Assembly: GCF_006715635.1 (NCBI RefSeq)
Contig: NZ_VFNP01000001.1
Location: forward strand, 2,480,001-2,544,000
Reading direction: 5' to 3'
DNA from: Streptomyces sp. SLBN-118
GTDB lineage: Bacteria > Actinomycetota > Actinomycetes > Streptomycetales > Streptomycetaceae
Length of the DNA stretch: 64,000 bases
Part shown: positions 33,155 through 43,734 of the stretch, in pieces
Position numbering within the stretch: the stretch's first letter is position 1
How the letters are laid out: each line of letters starts with the position of its first letter
The notes under the pieces: generated by a model
What the model was told of the DNA's origin: nothing
Databases searched by the model: none
Seen by the model: the letters and a program-made list of their open reading frames with translations, nothing else
Position numbers and translations under genes: made by a program

Positions 33155-33727
33155 ATGGTCAATCTCACGCGCATCTACACCCGCACCGGCGACCAGGGCA
33201 CGACCGCCCTGGGCGACATGAGCCGCACCGCCAAGACCGATCTGCGGATCGCTGCGTACGCCGACGCCAATGAGGCCAATGCCGTCCTCGGCACGGCCAT
33301 CGCGCTGGGACAGCTTCCGCAAGAGGTCGTCACGGTCCTCGTCCGCGTGCAGAACGACCTGTTCGACGTGGGTGCGGACCTCTCGACGCCGGTGGTCGAG
33401 GAGCCGGAGTATCCGCCGCTGCGGGTCGAGCAGTTCTACATCGACCGTCTCGAGGCGGACTGCGACCGCTTCAACGAGCAGCTGGAGAAGCTGCGCAGCT
33501 TCATCCTGCCGGGCGGTACGCCGGGGGCGGCGCTGCTGCACCAGGCATGCACGGTCGTACGGCGCGCGGAGCGATCGACGTGGGCGGCGCTGGAGGTGCA
33601 CGGGGAGGCGATGAATCCGCTCACCGCGACGTATCTCAACCGCCTGTCCGACCTCCTGTTCATTCTGGCGAGGACGGCGAACAAGGAGGTCGGGGACGTC
33701 CTCTGGGTCCCCGGCGGCGAGCGCTAA
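33155..33727 (+). CDS. Cob(I)alamin adenosyltransferase, PduO type
   Basis: 190 residues from ATG 33155. The N-terminal ATP-binding motif IYTRTGDQGTTALGD, the middle QNDLFDVGADLSTP and the C-terminal NRLSDLLFILAR with its Arg/Asp pair define PduO-type ATP:corrinoid adenosyltransferases. It makes adenosylcobalamin, the cofactor of IcmA-type mutases. TAGGCT (33142-33147) seven bases before ATG suggests a leaderless message. Its stop codon overlaps the stop of the convergent membrane-protein gene. Confidence 0.93.
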   Translation: MVNLTRIYTRTGDQGTTALGDMSRTAKTDLRIAAYADANEANAVLGTAIALGQLPQEVVTVLVRVQNDLFDVGADLSTPVVEEPEYPPLRVEQFYIDRLEADCDRFNEQLEKLRSFILPGGTPGAALLHQACTVVRRAERSTWAALEVHGEAMNPLTATYLNRLSDLLFILARTANKEVGDVLWVPGGER

Positions 33728-34302
33728 CGTTCGATCCGGACCGGTTCACGCTCGGGCTCCGGGTCCGCCGCCGGGGCCTTCTTCGGCCAGATCGTGTACG
33801 TGAGGGCGATCAGGCCGTGGATCCCGGCCGTCCGCAGCGCCACGAACTGCCAGGAGCTGAGCGAACCGGTCCGGCTCGGGTCGCCGACGTACCAGATCGC
33901 CACCTGGAGCAGGCCGACGGCGACCGCGGCGGCCAGCACGGTACGCAGCCACAGCTTCCCTTCGTGCTTGGCCCGGGCCACTCCGTACCGCGGCGGCTCG
34001 GGCGGCGGCGGGGCGCCCGCGAAGCGGTGGGCGACGTACCCGTCGATCCACTTGACCGTGTAGTGGCCGTACGCGACGGTGTAGCCGATGTACAGGGCTG
34101 CGAGCCCGTGCTTCCAGTCCGGCTCCGCGCCGTTCTTCAGGTCGATCGTCGTCACGACGAGCAGGACGACCTCCAGCAGCGGCTCCAGGAGCAGCAGGCC
34201 CGCGCCCAGCCGGGGCAGCTTCAGCACATAGCGCGTGGCGAGTCCGGCTGCCAGCAGGACCCAGAAGCCTACCTCGCAGATCACGATCAGCGTGACGATC
34301 AC
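33724..34302 (-). CDS. Integral membrane protein, unassigned
   Basis: 192 residues from GTG 34302, with GAAGGAG six bases upstream. Hydrophobic helices are IVTLIVICEVGFWVLLAAGLA, GAGLLLLEPLLEVVLLVVTTIDL, GLAALYIGYTVAYGHY, TVLAAAVAVGLLQVAIWYVG and FVALRTAGIHGLIALTYTIW. The family is a streptomycete 2TM/5TM protein with conserved YGHYTVKWIDGYVAHRFAG. The function is unknown to me. It is divergent from the histidine kinase across ~150 bp and convergent, with overlapping stops, with the adenosyltransferase. Confidence 0.8.
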   Translation of the reverse strand: MIVTLIVICEVGFWVLLAAGLATRYVLKLPRLGAGLLLLEPLLEVVLLVVTTIDLKNGAEPDWKHGLAALYIGYTVAYGHYTVKWIDGYVAHRFAGAPPPPEPPRYGVARAKHEGKLWLRTVLAAAVAVGLLQVAIWYVGDPSRTGSLSSWQFVALRTAGIHGLIALTYTIWPKKAPAADPEPEREPVRIER

Positions 34303-34452
34303 AGCACTCTCCTTCCGTTCCCCTCCAGCCTTCCGTCCGCCGGGCCGCCTATCGTCGTCGCCAGTGACGAGCCGGCACTGCATCCTTCGATGTATCCGGT
34401 CATCGCCCGGGACGCGGAGGCCCACCGGCCGTCCGCCGTGTTTGATGGGTCC

Positions 34453-35661
34453 GTGACCGCACCGAGAAGCCCGCACCGCGACGACGTGCTCATCGCCGTG
34501 GCCGGATTCTTCGGCGGCCTGGTCCTCTACGCGCTGGGACTGGACACCCGCAGTGGACACGGCGTCGATCCGCGTTGGCTCCTGCTGCTGCCGCTGGCAG
34601 TGATGAGCGGGGCGGAGCTGCTGCGCCGGAGCATGCCGAACACCGCGCTGGCCATCGGCTGCGCGGCGCTGCTCGCCGACCAGTTCACCGACGGGAACGT
34701 CGCCACGATCGCGATGTTCACGGATCTCGTCTACGCGGCCGTGCTGTACGGCACGCCCGCAGCCGCACGCCGCATCCCCGCCGTGTCCATGGTGGCGACG
34801 GCCGCTGTCACGGTCACCGCGCTCCTCGTCTTCCAGGACGCGCAGGCCGTTCTGCTGGGCCTGGTCTTCGCGGTGGTCACCGTGGCCCCGGCGTGGACGG
34901 GCGTGAGCGTACGCACCCATCGCGACGCCGCCGAAGCGGCGCGCCTGCGTGCCGAGCAGACGGCCCTCCTCGCCGAGATCGACCGCACGCAGGCGGTCAC
35001 CGCCGAGCGCGCCCGGATGGCCCGCGAGCTGCACGACATGGTCGCCAACCATCTCTCGGCGATCGCGATCCACTCCACCGCCGCGCTCTCCCTCGACGAT
35101 CCGAAGACCTCGCGCGACGCACTCGGGGTGATCCGCGAGAACAGTGTCGACGGGCTCGCGGAGATGCGCCGCCTGATCGGACTGCTGCGGGACAGTGGTG
35201 GCGGCACGGCTCCGGCGGCCGCCCCGACACTGGCCGGTGTGGACGCGCTGCTCGCCCAGGCGGGCACCAACGGGGCCTCCAGCGGTCTGGAGTTCAGGCT
35301 GGAGGACGCCGGCGAGGCGGGCCTCGCGCTGCCCGCGCCGGTCGAGCTCGCGGCGTACCGCATCATTCAGGAGTCGCTGACGAACGCCCTCAAGCACGCG
35401 TCACCGGGCGGGGTCAGGGTCGCTCTGGCCCAGCGCGAGGGGACGCTGACGGTAGAGGTGACCAGCCCGTACGGCGACCGTCCCGGGCCGCGGGCGCCCG
35501 GCTCGGGGGCCGGTCTGGTCGGGATGCGGGAGCGGGTGGCGCTGCTGGGCGGGCAGTTCGAGTCGGGACCGGTGGCCGGGGGGAACGCCGGCGGCGACGG
35601 CGGCAGGATCTGGCGGGTACGGGCCGAACTGCCCGTCGACGAAGGGAACGGCAGGGCATGA
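34453..35661 (+). CDS. Sensor histidine kinase, NarL/DesK class
   Basis: 402 residues if GTG 34453 is used; an in-frame ATG at 34390 has no ribosome site. Five or six N-terminal helices (DVLIAVAGFFGGLVLYALGL to LLGLVFAVVTVAPAWTG) precede the HisKA_3 dimerisation domain with phospho-acceptor His194 in MARELHDMVANHLSAIAIH, and a HATPase with ESLTNALKHA and GAGLVGMRERV. No extracellular sensor domain is present, so it probably senses a membrane signal. Its stop overlaps the response regulator start (ATGA). Confidence 0.92.
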   Translation: MTAPRSPHRDDVLIAVAGFFGGLVLYALGLDTRSGHGVDPRWLLLLPLAVMSGAELLRRSMPNTALAIGCAALLADQFTDGNVATIAMFTDLVYAAVLYGTPAAARRIPAVSMVATAAVTVTALLVFQDAQAVLLGLVFAVVTVAPAWTGVSVRTHRDAAEAARLRAEQTALLAEIDRTQAVTAERARMARELHDMVANHLSAIAIHSTAALSLDDPKTSRDALGVIRENSVDGLAEMRRLIGLLRDSGGGTAPAAAPTLAGVDALLAQAGTNGASSGLEFRLEDAGEAGLALPAPVELAAYRIIQESLTNALKHASPGGVRVALAQREGTLTVEVTSPYGDRPGPRAPGSGAGLVGMRERVALLGGQFESGPVAGGNAGGDGGRIWRVRAELPVDEGNGRA

Positions 35662-36308
35662 CCATCCGGGTACTGGTCGCGGAGGACCAGAGCGCCGTAC
35701 GCGCAGGCCTGGTCCTCATCCTGCGCAGCGCACCCGACATCGAGGTCGTGGGCGAAGCCGCGGACGGCGAGGAAGCGGTGCGGCTGGCCCGCGAACTGTG
35801 TCCGGAACTGGTGCTGATGGACATTCAGATGCCGCGCCTGGACGGGGTCTCGGCGACCCGTCAGATCGCCGCCGAGCAGCTTTCCGACGTACTGGTACTG
35901 ACCACCTTCGATCTGGACGAGTACGTCTTCGGGGCGCTGCGGGCAGGGGCCGCGGGCTTTCTGCTGAAGAGCACCGAAGCGGAGGATCTACTCGATGCGG
36001 TGCGCACGGTGGCGCGTGGTGAGGGGCTGATCGCGCCGGCCGTCACACGCAGGCTGATCGCGGAGTTCGCCGCGCCGACGCCGGTACGCAGGCCGGGGGC
36101 GCCCGACCCCGCGGTGCTCGATGTGCTCACCCGGCGCGAGCGTGAGGTGCTGTCATGCCTGGGCGAGGGCTTGTCGAACGCCGAGATCGCCGTACGTCTC
36201 GACATGGCGGAGGCGACGGCGAAGACCCATATGAGCAGGCTGCTGGCAAAGCTCGAGCTGCGCAGCAGGGTACAAGCGGCTGTCCTGGCACAGGAGTTGG
36301 GGATCTGA
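35658..36308 (+). CDS. NarL/LuxR-type response regulator
   Basis: 216 residues. The receiver has acidic AEDQ at residues 8-11, phospho-acceptor Asp55 in LVLMDIQMP, Thr in VLTTFD and Lys in FLLKS. The C-terminal LuxR-type HTH is LTRREREVLSCLGEGLSNAEIA, then MAEATAKTHMSRLLAKLEL. It is the cognate partner of the kinase it overlaps. The chitinase lies 170 bp downstream on the same strand. Control of the chitinase by this pair is only a possibility, though several Streptomyces chitinases do have adjacent two-component systems. Confidence 0.94.
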   Translation: MTIRVLVAEDQSAVRAGLVLILRSAPDIEVVGEAADGEEAVRLARELCPELVLMDIQMPRLDGVSATRQIAAEQLSDVLVLTTFDLDEYVFGALRAGAAGFLLKSTEAEDLLDAVRTVARGEGLIAPAVTRRLIAEFAAPTPVRRPGAPDPAVLDVLTRREREVLSCLGEGLSNAEIAVRLDMAEATAKTHMSRLLAKLELRSRVQAAVLAQELGI

Positions 36309-36348
36309 CGTTCCCTCTCCTTCCCCTCTCCCCCACGACTGACACGTG

Positions 36349-36390
36349 TGGTCTGGACCTATTGACGATTGGTCCAGACCTTCCTAGTCT
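36349..36390 (+). promoter_or_regulatory. Chitinase promoter with dre-like direct repeats
   Basis: TGGTCTGGACCT (36349-36360) and TGGTCCAGACCT (36370-36381) are 12-bp direct repeats differing at two places. Each is close to the DasR response element (consensus core GGTCTAGACC). TTGACG (36362-36367) lies between them and, 17 bp on, TAGTCT (36385-36390) completes a -35/-10 pair. Binding would block the promoter until GlcNAc signals arrive. Confidence 0.85.
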
Positions 36391-36478
36391 CACCGCACAC
36401 ACACTGCGGTGAGCCACGCAGGGTGCGCAGCGCACGGATCAATCCGCCGAATGTCCCGGACCTCCTCGAGGAGCACCC

Positions 36479-38332
36479 GTGAACACGCAACCCCCACTGC
36501 ACAGAACCAGATTCAGAGTCAGATCCAGAGTCGTAGCGGGACTGACCGCTTTGCTCCTCCCCCTGGCCGCCATGGTCGGCCTCGCAGCGCCCGCCGAGGC
36601 CGCCACATCCGCCACGGCCACCTACGCCAAGGTCCAGGACTGGGGCACGGGCTTCGAGGGCAAGTGGACGGTGAAGAACACCGGCACCACCTCCCTCAGC
36701 TCCTGGACCGTCGAGTGGGACTACCCCTCGGGCACTGCCGTCACCTCCGCCTGGGACGCCGACGTCACCAGCAGCGGCACCCACTGGACCGCCAAGAACA
36801 AGAGCTGGAACGGCACGCTGGCCCCCGGCGCCTCCGTCTCGTTCGGCTTCAACGGCACGGGCTCCGGCGCACCCTCGGGCTGCAAGCTCAATGGCGCTTC
36901 CTGCGACGGCGGCAGCGTCCCCGGCGACAACCCGCCCTCCGCCCCCGGCACCCCGTCCGCGAGCAACATCACCGACACCTCGGTGGCGCTGAGCTGGACC
37001 GCCGCCACCGACGACAAGGGCGTCAAGAACTACGACGTGCTGCGCGACGGCGCCAGGATCGCGACGGTGACCGGCACGACGTACACCAACACCGGCCTCT
37101 CCGCCGGCACCGACTACTCGTACACCGTCCAGGCGCGTGACACCGCCGACCAGACGGGCCCGGTCAGCGGCGCCCGCGCAGTGCGCACCACCGGCGGTGG
37201 CGGCGACCCGAAGCCCGGCTCCGCGGTCAAGCTGGGCTACTTCACGGAGTGGGGCGTCTACGGGCGCAATTACCACGTGAAGAACCTGGACACCTCGGGC
37301 TCCGCCGCCAAGATCACCCACATCAACTACGCGTTCGGCAATGTCACCGGCGGCCGCTGCGCCATCGGTGACTCCTACGCCGACTACGACAAGGCGTACA
37401 CCGCCGACCAGTCCGTCGACGGCGTCGCCGACACCTGGGACCAGCCCCTGCGCGGCAACTTCAACCAGCTGCGCAAGCTCAAGGCGAAGTACCCGCACAT
37501 CAAGGTGCTCTGGTCGTTCGGCGGCTGGACCTGGTCCGGCGGCTTCGGCCAGGCCGCGGCAAACCCGGCGGCCTTCGCCCAGTCCTGCTACGACCTGGTG
37601 GAGGACCCGCGCTGGGCCGATGTCTTCGACGGCATCGACCTGGACTGGGAGTACCCCAACGCCTGCGGCCTGTCCTGCGACACCAGCGGCGCCGCCGCCT
37701 TCAAGAACCTGATGCAGGCGATGCGAGCCAAGTTCGGCACGAACAACCTGGTCACCGCCGCCGTCACGGCCGACGCCTCGTCCGGCGGCAAGATCGACGC
37801 GGCCGACTACGGCGGCGCGGCACAGTACGTCAACTGGTACAACGTGATGACATACGACTTCTTCGGTGCCTGGGCCGCCCAGGGACCGACCGCCCCGCAC
37901 TCCCCGCTCACCTCGTACGCCGGCATCCCTCAGGCGGGATTCAACTCCGCCGAGGCGATCGCCAAGTTCAAGGCGAAGGGCGTGCCGTCCGCCAAGCTGC
38001 TGCTGGGCATCGGCTTCTACGGACGCGGCTGGACCGGAGTCACTCAGGAGGCGCCGGGAGGCACGGCGACAGGGCCGGCCCCCGGCACGTACGAGCAGGG
38101 CATCGAGGACTACAAGGTGCTCAGGAACACCTGCCCGTCCACCGGAACCATCGCGGGTACGGCGTACGCCAAGTGCGGCAGCAACTGGTGGAGTTACGAC
38201 ACCCCCGCGACGGTCACCTCGAAGATGAGCTGGGCGAAGGGGCAGGGCCTGGGAGGAGCGTTCTTCTGGGAGTTCAGCGGTGACACGACGAACGGAGAGC
38301 TCGTCGGCGCGATCAACAGCGGTCTGAACTGA
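36479..38332 (+). CDS. Secreted chitinase, CBM2-FnIII-GH18
   Basis: 617 residues from GTG 36479, with GAGGAG five bases upstream. Signal peptide is residues 1-41 (hydrophobic core AGLTALLLPLAAMVGLAA, cut near AEA). A carbohydrate-binding module of family 2 spans about 42-142 (WTVKNTGTTSLSSWTVEWDYP, WNGTLAPG). A fibronectin III linker spans about 153-238, then a GH18 domain from 248. The catalytic signature DGIDLDWE places the acid at Glu391, with Asp387/Asp389. Other GH18 landmarks are WSFGGWTWS and MTYDFFGAW. It hydrolyses chitin outside the cell. The Streptomyces ChiC-like architecture is complete. Confidence 0.95.
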   Translation: MNTQPPLHRTRFRVRSRVVAGLTALLLPLAAMVGLAAPAEAATSATATYAKVQDWGTGFEGKWTVKNTGTTSLSSWTVEWDYPSGTAVTSAWDADVTSSGTHWTAKNKSWNGTLAPGASVSFGFNGTGSGAPSGCKLNGASCDGGSVPGDNPPSAPGTPSASNITDTSVALSWTAATDDKGVKNYDVLRDGARIATVTGTTYTNTGLSAGTDYSYTVQARDTADQTGPVSGARAVRTTGGGGDPKPGSAVKLGYFTEWGVYGRNYHVKNLDTSGSAAKITHINYAFGNVTGGRCAIGDSYADYDKAYTADQSVDGVADTWDQPLRGNFNQLRKLKAKYPHIKVLWSFGGWTWSGGFGQAAANPAAFAQSCYDLVEDPRWADVFDGIDLDWEYPNACGLSCDTSGAAAFKNLMQAMRAKFGTNNLVTAAVTADASSGGKIDAADYGGAAQYVNWYNVMTYDFFGAWAAQGPTAPHSPLTSYAGIPQAGFNSAEAIAKFKAKGVPSAKLLLGIGFYGRGWTGVTQEAPGGTATGPAPGTYEQGIEDYKVLRNTCPSTGTIAGTAYAKCGSNWWSYDTPATVTSKMSWAKGQGLGGAFFWEFSGDTTNGELVGAINSGLN

Positions 38333-38344
38333 CCCAGTGCACAG

Positions 38345-38377
38345 CGAAGCCCGGGGGAATCGTTCTCCCGGGCTTCG
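38345..38377 (+). terminator. Terminator of the chitinase gene
   Basis: CGAAGCCCGGG (38345-38355) and its exact complement (38367-38377) form an 11-bp stem 12 bp after the stop. Confidence 0.8.
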
Positions 38378-38395
38378 TCACACTCTCAAGCTCAC

Positions 38396-38538
38396 GCCAC
38401 ATTGACTCTCCCCCAGACTTCGTCCGGGGGGACCCCCAACCAACGAGACAGCCTATTTAAGCCACATTGACTCTCCCCCAGACTTCGTCCGGGGGGACCC
38501 CCAACCAACGAGACAGCCTATTTAAGCCACATTGACTC
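38396..38538. repeat. 65-bp tandem duplication spanning a gene end
   Basis: Units 38396-38460 and 38461-38525 are identical over 65 bp, and a third partial copy (13 bp) runs to 38538 into the DUF2550 gene. Each unit contains the dispersed CTCCCCCAG...GGGGGGACCCCC element and a copy of that gene's terminal codons and stop. Confidence 0.9.
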
Positions 38539-38971
38539 GTTGGCCCGGTGGCGCCGCTTCGAGCCAGGCGAGGAAACCGGTCAGCGCGTCCTCGCTCATC
38601 GCCAGCTCCAGGCGCGTGCCGCGGTGGACACAGCCCAGCACGATCGCGTCCGAGAGAAGCGCCAGCTCCTCCTCGCCCTCGGGCGTACGCCGGGTCACGA
38701 CCTCGATGGCGGAGCGCTCAAGGACACGGCGGGGGCGGGGGGCGTACGAGAAGACACGGAACCACATGATCCGGTCACCGCTGTAGCGGGCGACGCCGTA
38801 CACCCAGCCCTTGCCGGAGAGGTCGGTCTCCTCCGGGACGTTCCAGCGCAGACTGCAGTCGAAGGTGCCGCCGGACCGCTGGATCAGCCGTCGGCGCAGT
38901 CCGAAGACGAACAGCCCGATCCCCACCAGTGTGACGACGACCAGGCCGCTCACAAGCAGAGCGAGGAACAT
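38522..38971 (-). CDS. DUF2550 membrane protein
   Basis: 149 residues from ATG 38971 (AGGAGG nine bases upstream; GTG 38977 with three-base spacing is an alternative). One N-terminal helix (FLALLVSGLVVVTLVGIGLFVFGLRRR) is followed by a cytosolic domain: GGTFDCSLRW, GWVYGVARYSGDRIMWFRVFS, PRRVLERSAIEV. DUF2550 genes follow the atp operon in actinobacteria, as here, downstream of atpC after a terminator. Function is unknown. Its last four codons and stop have been duplicated downstream in the 65-bp tandem repeat. Confidence 0.88.
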   Translation of the reverse strand: MFLALLVSGLVVVTLVGIGLFVFGLRRRLIQRSGGTFDCSLRWNVPEETDLSGKGWVYGVARYSGDRIMWFRVFSYAPRPRRVLERSAIEVVTRRTPEGEEELALLSDAIVLGCVHRGTRLELAMSEDALTGFLAWLEAAPPGQRVNVA

Positions 38972-39012
38972 GTCCACCGACCTCCTCGCATCGTCCCGTA
39001 ACGGATTCCCAC

Positions 39013-39048
39013 GTGCACCTGCACCTGCACCTGCACCTGCACCTGCAT
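39013..39048. repeat. CTGCAC hexanucleotide repeat
   Basis: Four perfect CTGCAC units flanked by GTGCAC and CTGCAT, 42 bp upstream of the DUF2550 start and before the atp terminator. It is a simple-sequence tract prone to slippage. Confidence 0.8.
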
Positions 39049-39050
39049 CG

Positions 39051-39100
39051 CCTCAGCCGCGGCCCGGTCTGGAGTGATCCAGCCCGGGCCGCGGCTGAGG
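39051..39100 (-). terminator. Terminator of the atp operon
   Basis: A perfect 17-bp stem: CCTCAGCCGCGGCCCGG (39051-39067) with 39084-39100, 16-base loop, 23 bp beyond the atpC stop. It is strong enough to insulate DUF2550. Confidence 0.85.
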
Positions 39101-39122
39101 GCTACGACTGTCGGCGGGGTGC

Positions 39123-39497
39123 TCAGTGCACCGCCAACGCACGCAGCCGGACATCAGCGCGCCGCTCGGCGGCGGCGTCCTCATCCGCCTTGGCGCGCTC
39201 CAGCGCACGCTCGGCGCGCCGTTCGTCGATCTCGTCGGCCAGCTCGGCGATCTCCGCCAGCAGCGACAGCTTGTCGTCGGCGAAGGAGATGAAACCGCCG
39301 TGCACCGCGGCGACGACCGTTCCGCCCTCGCTCGTACGGATGGTCACCGGGCCCGACTCCAGCACACCGAGCAGCGGCTGGTGACCGGGCATGACGCCGA
39401 TGTCGCCGGACGTGGTGCGCGCGACGACCAGGGTGGCCTCGCCGGACCAGACCTGCCGGTCGGCGGCGACCAGCTCGACGTGCAGCTCAGCAGCCAA
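39123..39497 (-). CDS. atpC: ATP synthase subunit epsilon
   Basis: 124 residues, TTG start at 39497 with CGAGGAG six bases upstream; no ATG or GTG fits better. The beta-sandwich ([42 protein letters not shown]) and the C-terminal helical pair ([27 protein letters not shown]) are complete. This is the central-stalk subunit that regulates F1. It is last in the operon, separated from atpD by 110 bp with a 13-bp hairpin. The weak start and the hairpin would both lower output relative to beta. Confidence 0.95.
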   Translation of the reverse strand: MAAELHVELVAADRQVWSGEATLVVARTTSGDIGVMPGHQPLLGVLESGPVTIRTSEGGTVVAAVHGGFISFADDKLSLLAEIAELADEIDERRAERALERAKADEDAAAERRADVRLRALAVH

Positions 39498-39562
39498 GGT
39501 TGGCTCCTCGGGTCACCACCCGGCGGTTGTGCCGGGTGTTGGGTCAATTCTACGGGGCGTGG

Positions 39563-39593
39563 GGAGAGGGGCGGGACGCACCCGCCCCTCTCC
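39563..39593 (-). other. Intercistronic hairpin atpD-atpC
   Basis: GGAGAGGGGCGGG (39563-39575), ACGCA loop, exact complement 39581-39593. It lies 15 bp after the atpD stop. Placed between beta (three per complex) and epsilon (one), it could attenuate or define a processed 3' end. Confidence 0.7.
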
Positions 39594-39607
39594 ACGAGTC
39601 AGCAGAC

Positions 39608-41991
<2,384 letters not shown>

Positions 41992-42011
41992 GAGTCAGGT
42001 CCCTTCCGTCG

Positions 42012-43604
42012 TCACTTGGCCGTGCTGACCGGAGCGTCTTCGCCGAGAAGCTGGCCGTCCGAGGTCTCGAACTGACGCTTGAAGGCGGCGATCGCGTCAC
42101 CGATGGACTGGAGGGTGTCGTCGGACATCTTCCCGCCCTCGGCGATGCTGGTCAGCAGCTCCTTGCGCTCACGGCGCAGGTGCTCGAGCAGCTCGCTCTC
42201 GAAGCGGCGGATGTCCTGGACCGGGACGTCGTCCATCTTGCCGGTGGTACCGGCCCAGACGGAGACGACCTGCTCCTCGACGGGCATGGGCTGGTACTGA
42301 GCCTGCTTGAGCAGCTCGACCATGCGCTTGCCGCGCTCCATCTGCGCCTTGGAGGCCGCGTCCAGGTCCGAACCGAAGGCGGCGAACGCCTCCAGCTCAC
42401 GGAACTGGGCGAGGTCCACACGCAGTCGGCCGGAGACCTGCTTCATGGCCTTGTGCTGGGCGGAGCCACCGACGCGGGAGACCGAGATACCGACGTTCAG
42501 GGCCGGACGCTGGCCGGCGTTGAACAGGTCGGACTCCAGGAAGCACTGGCCGTCGGTGATGGAGATGACGTTGGTCGGGATGAACGCCGACACGTCGTTC
42601 GCCTTGGTCTCGACGATCGGCAGACCCGTCATCGAACCGGCGCCCATCTCGTCGGAGAGCTTGGCGCAGCGCTCCAGCAGACGCGAGTGCAGGTAGAAGA
42701 CGTCACCCGGGTAGGCCTCCCGGCCCGGCGGGCGGCGCAGCAGCAGCGACACGGCACGGTAGGCGTCGGCCTGCTTCGACAGGTCGTCGAAGATGATCAG
42801 GACGTGCTTGCCCTGGTACATCCAGTGCTGGCCGATGGCCGAGCCGGTGTACGGCGCAAGGTACTTGAAGCCGGCCGGGTCGGACGCCGGAGCCGCGACG
42901 ATCGTCGTGTACTCGAGGGCGCCCGCCTCCTCCAGCGCACCGCGCACGGACGCGATGGTGGAGCCCTTCTGGCCGATGGCGACGTAGATGCAGCGGACCT
43001 GCTTCTTCGGGTCGCCCGAGCGCCAGTTGTCGCGCTGGTTGATGATCGTGTCGACTGCCAGAGCGGTCTTGCCGGTCTGACGGTCACCAATGATCAGCTG
43101 ACGCTGGCCGCGGCCGATCGGCACCATGGCGTCGACAGCCTTGTAGCCGGTCTGCATCGGCTCGTGCACCGACTTACGGACCATGACGCCCGGGGCCTGC
43201 AGCTCGAGAGCGCGGCGTCCGTCGGTCTCGATCTCGCCGAGGCCGTCGATCGCGTTGCCGAGCGGGTCGACGACGCGACCCAGGTAGCCCTCGCCTACAG
43301 CGACGGACAGGACCTCGCCGGTGCGGGTGACCGGCTGGCCTTCCTCGATACCGCTGAACTCACCGAGGACGATCGCACCGATCTCGCGCTCCTCGAGGTT
43401 GAGGGCGAGACCGAGGGTGCCGTCCTCGAACTTCAGCAGCTCGTTCGCCATGGCCGAGGGAAGACCCTCGACCTTCGCGATGCCGTCGCCGGCAACGCTG
43501 ACCGTGCCGACCTCCTCGCGCGAGGCCGCGTCCGGCTTGTACGCCTGGACAAAGTTCTCCAGCGCGTCCCGGATCTCCTCCGGCCGGATCGTGAGCTCCG
43601 CCAT
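42012..43604 (-). CDS. atpA: ATP synthase subunit alpha
   Basis: 530 residues, the non-catalytic nucleotide-binding subunit. P-loop [31 protein letters not shown] as Walker B and [19 protein letters not shown] with the arginine finger (Ser-Arg) are all present. It starts with ATG 43604 ([11 protein letters not shown]) and ends with a short acidic tail. A 130-bp gap with a G-run repeat separates it from atpH, longer than the other gaps in the operon. Confidence 0.98.
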   Translation of the reverse strand: MAELTIRPEEIRDALENFVQAYKPDAASREEVGTVSVAGDGIAKVEGLPSAMANELLKFEDGTLGLALNLEEREIGAIVLGEFSGIEEGQPVTRTGEVLSVAVGEGYLGRVVDPLGNAIDGLGEIETDGRRALELQAPGVMVRKSVHEPMQTGYKAVDAMVPIGRGQRQLIIGDRQTGKTALAVDTIINQRDNWRSGDPKKQVRCIYVAIGQKGSTIASVRGALEEAGALEYTTIVAAPASDPAGFKYLAPYTGSAIGQHWMYQGKHVLIIFDDLSKQADAYRAVSLLLRRPPGREAYPGDVFYLHSRLLERCAKLSDEMGAGSMTGLPIVETKANDVSAFIPTNVISITDGQCFLESDLFNAGQRPALNVGISVSRVGGSAQHKAMKQVSGRLRVDLAQFRELEAFAAFGSDLDAASKAQMERGKRMVELLKQAQYQPMPVEEQVVSVWAGTTGKMDDVPVQDIRRFESELLEHLRRERKELLTSIAEGGKMSDDTLQSIGDAIAAFKRQFETSDGQLLGEDAPVSTAK

Positions 43605-43650
43605 CTGGGTTCCCTGCTCTCCTTGTTGGGCCCGAAGTTTCTTAGGGGGT

Positions 43651-43667
43651 CTGGGGGCGACCCCCAG
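43651..43667. repeat. Dispersed G-run hairpin repeat in atpH-atpA spacer
   Basis: CTGGGGG-CGA-CCCCCAG, embedded in a longer context (GGGGGTCT before, GGAATCTTCTG after) also recognisable near 52189. It lies 47 bp upstream of atpA. Confidence 0.65.
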
Positions 43668-43734
43668 GAATCTTCTGCAATCTCTGCACGGCCCAACCGG
43701 GCCGCTCGTACTGCTTGTTCAGTTACCGGCTTGG

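Noticed and set aside
38396..38538. CRISPR-like short repeats
   Set aside because: The two 65-bp units are contiguous without spacers, and no cas genes are present.
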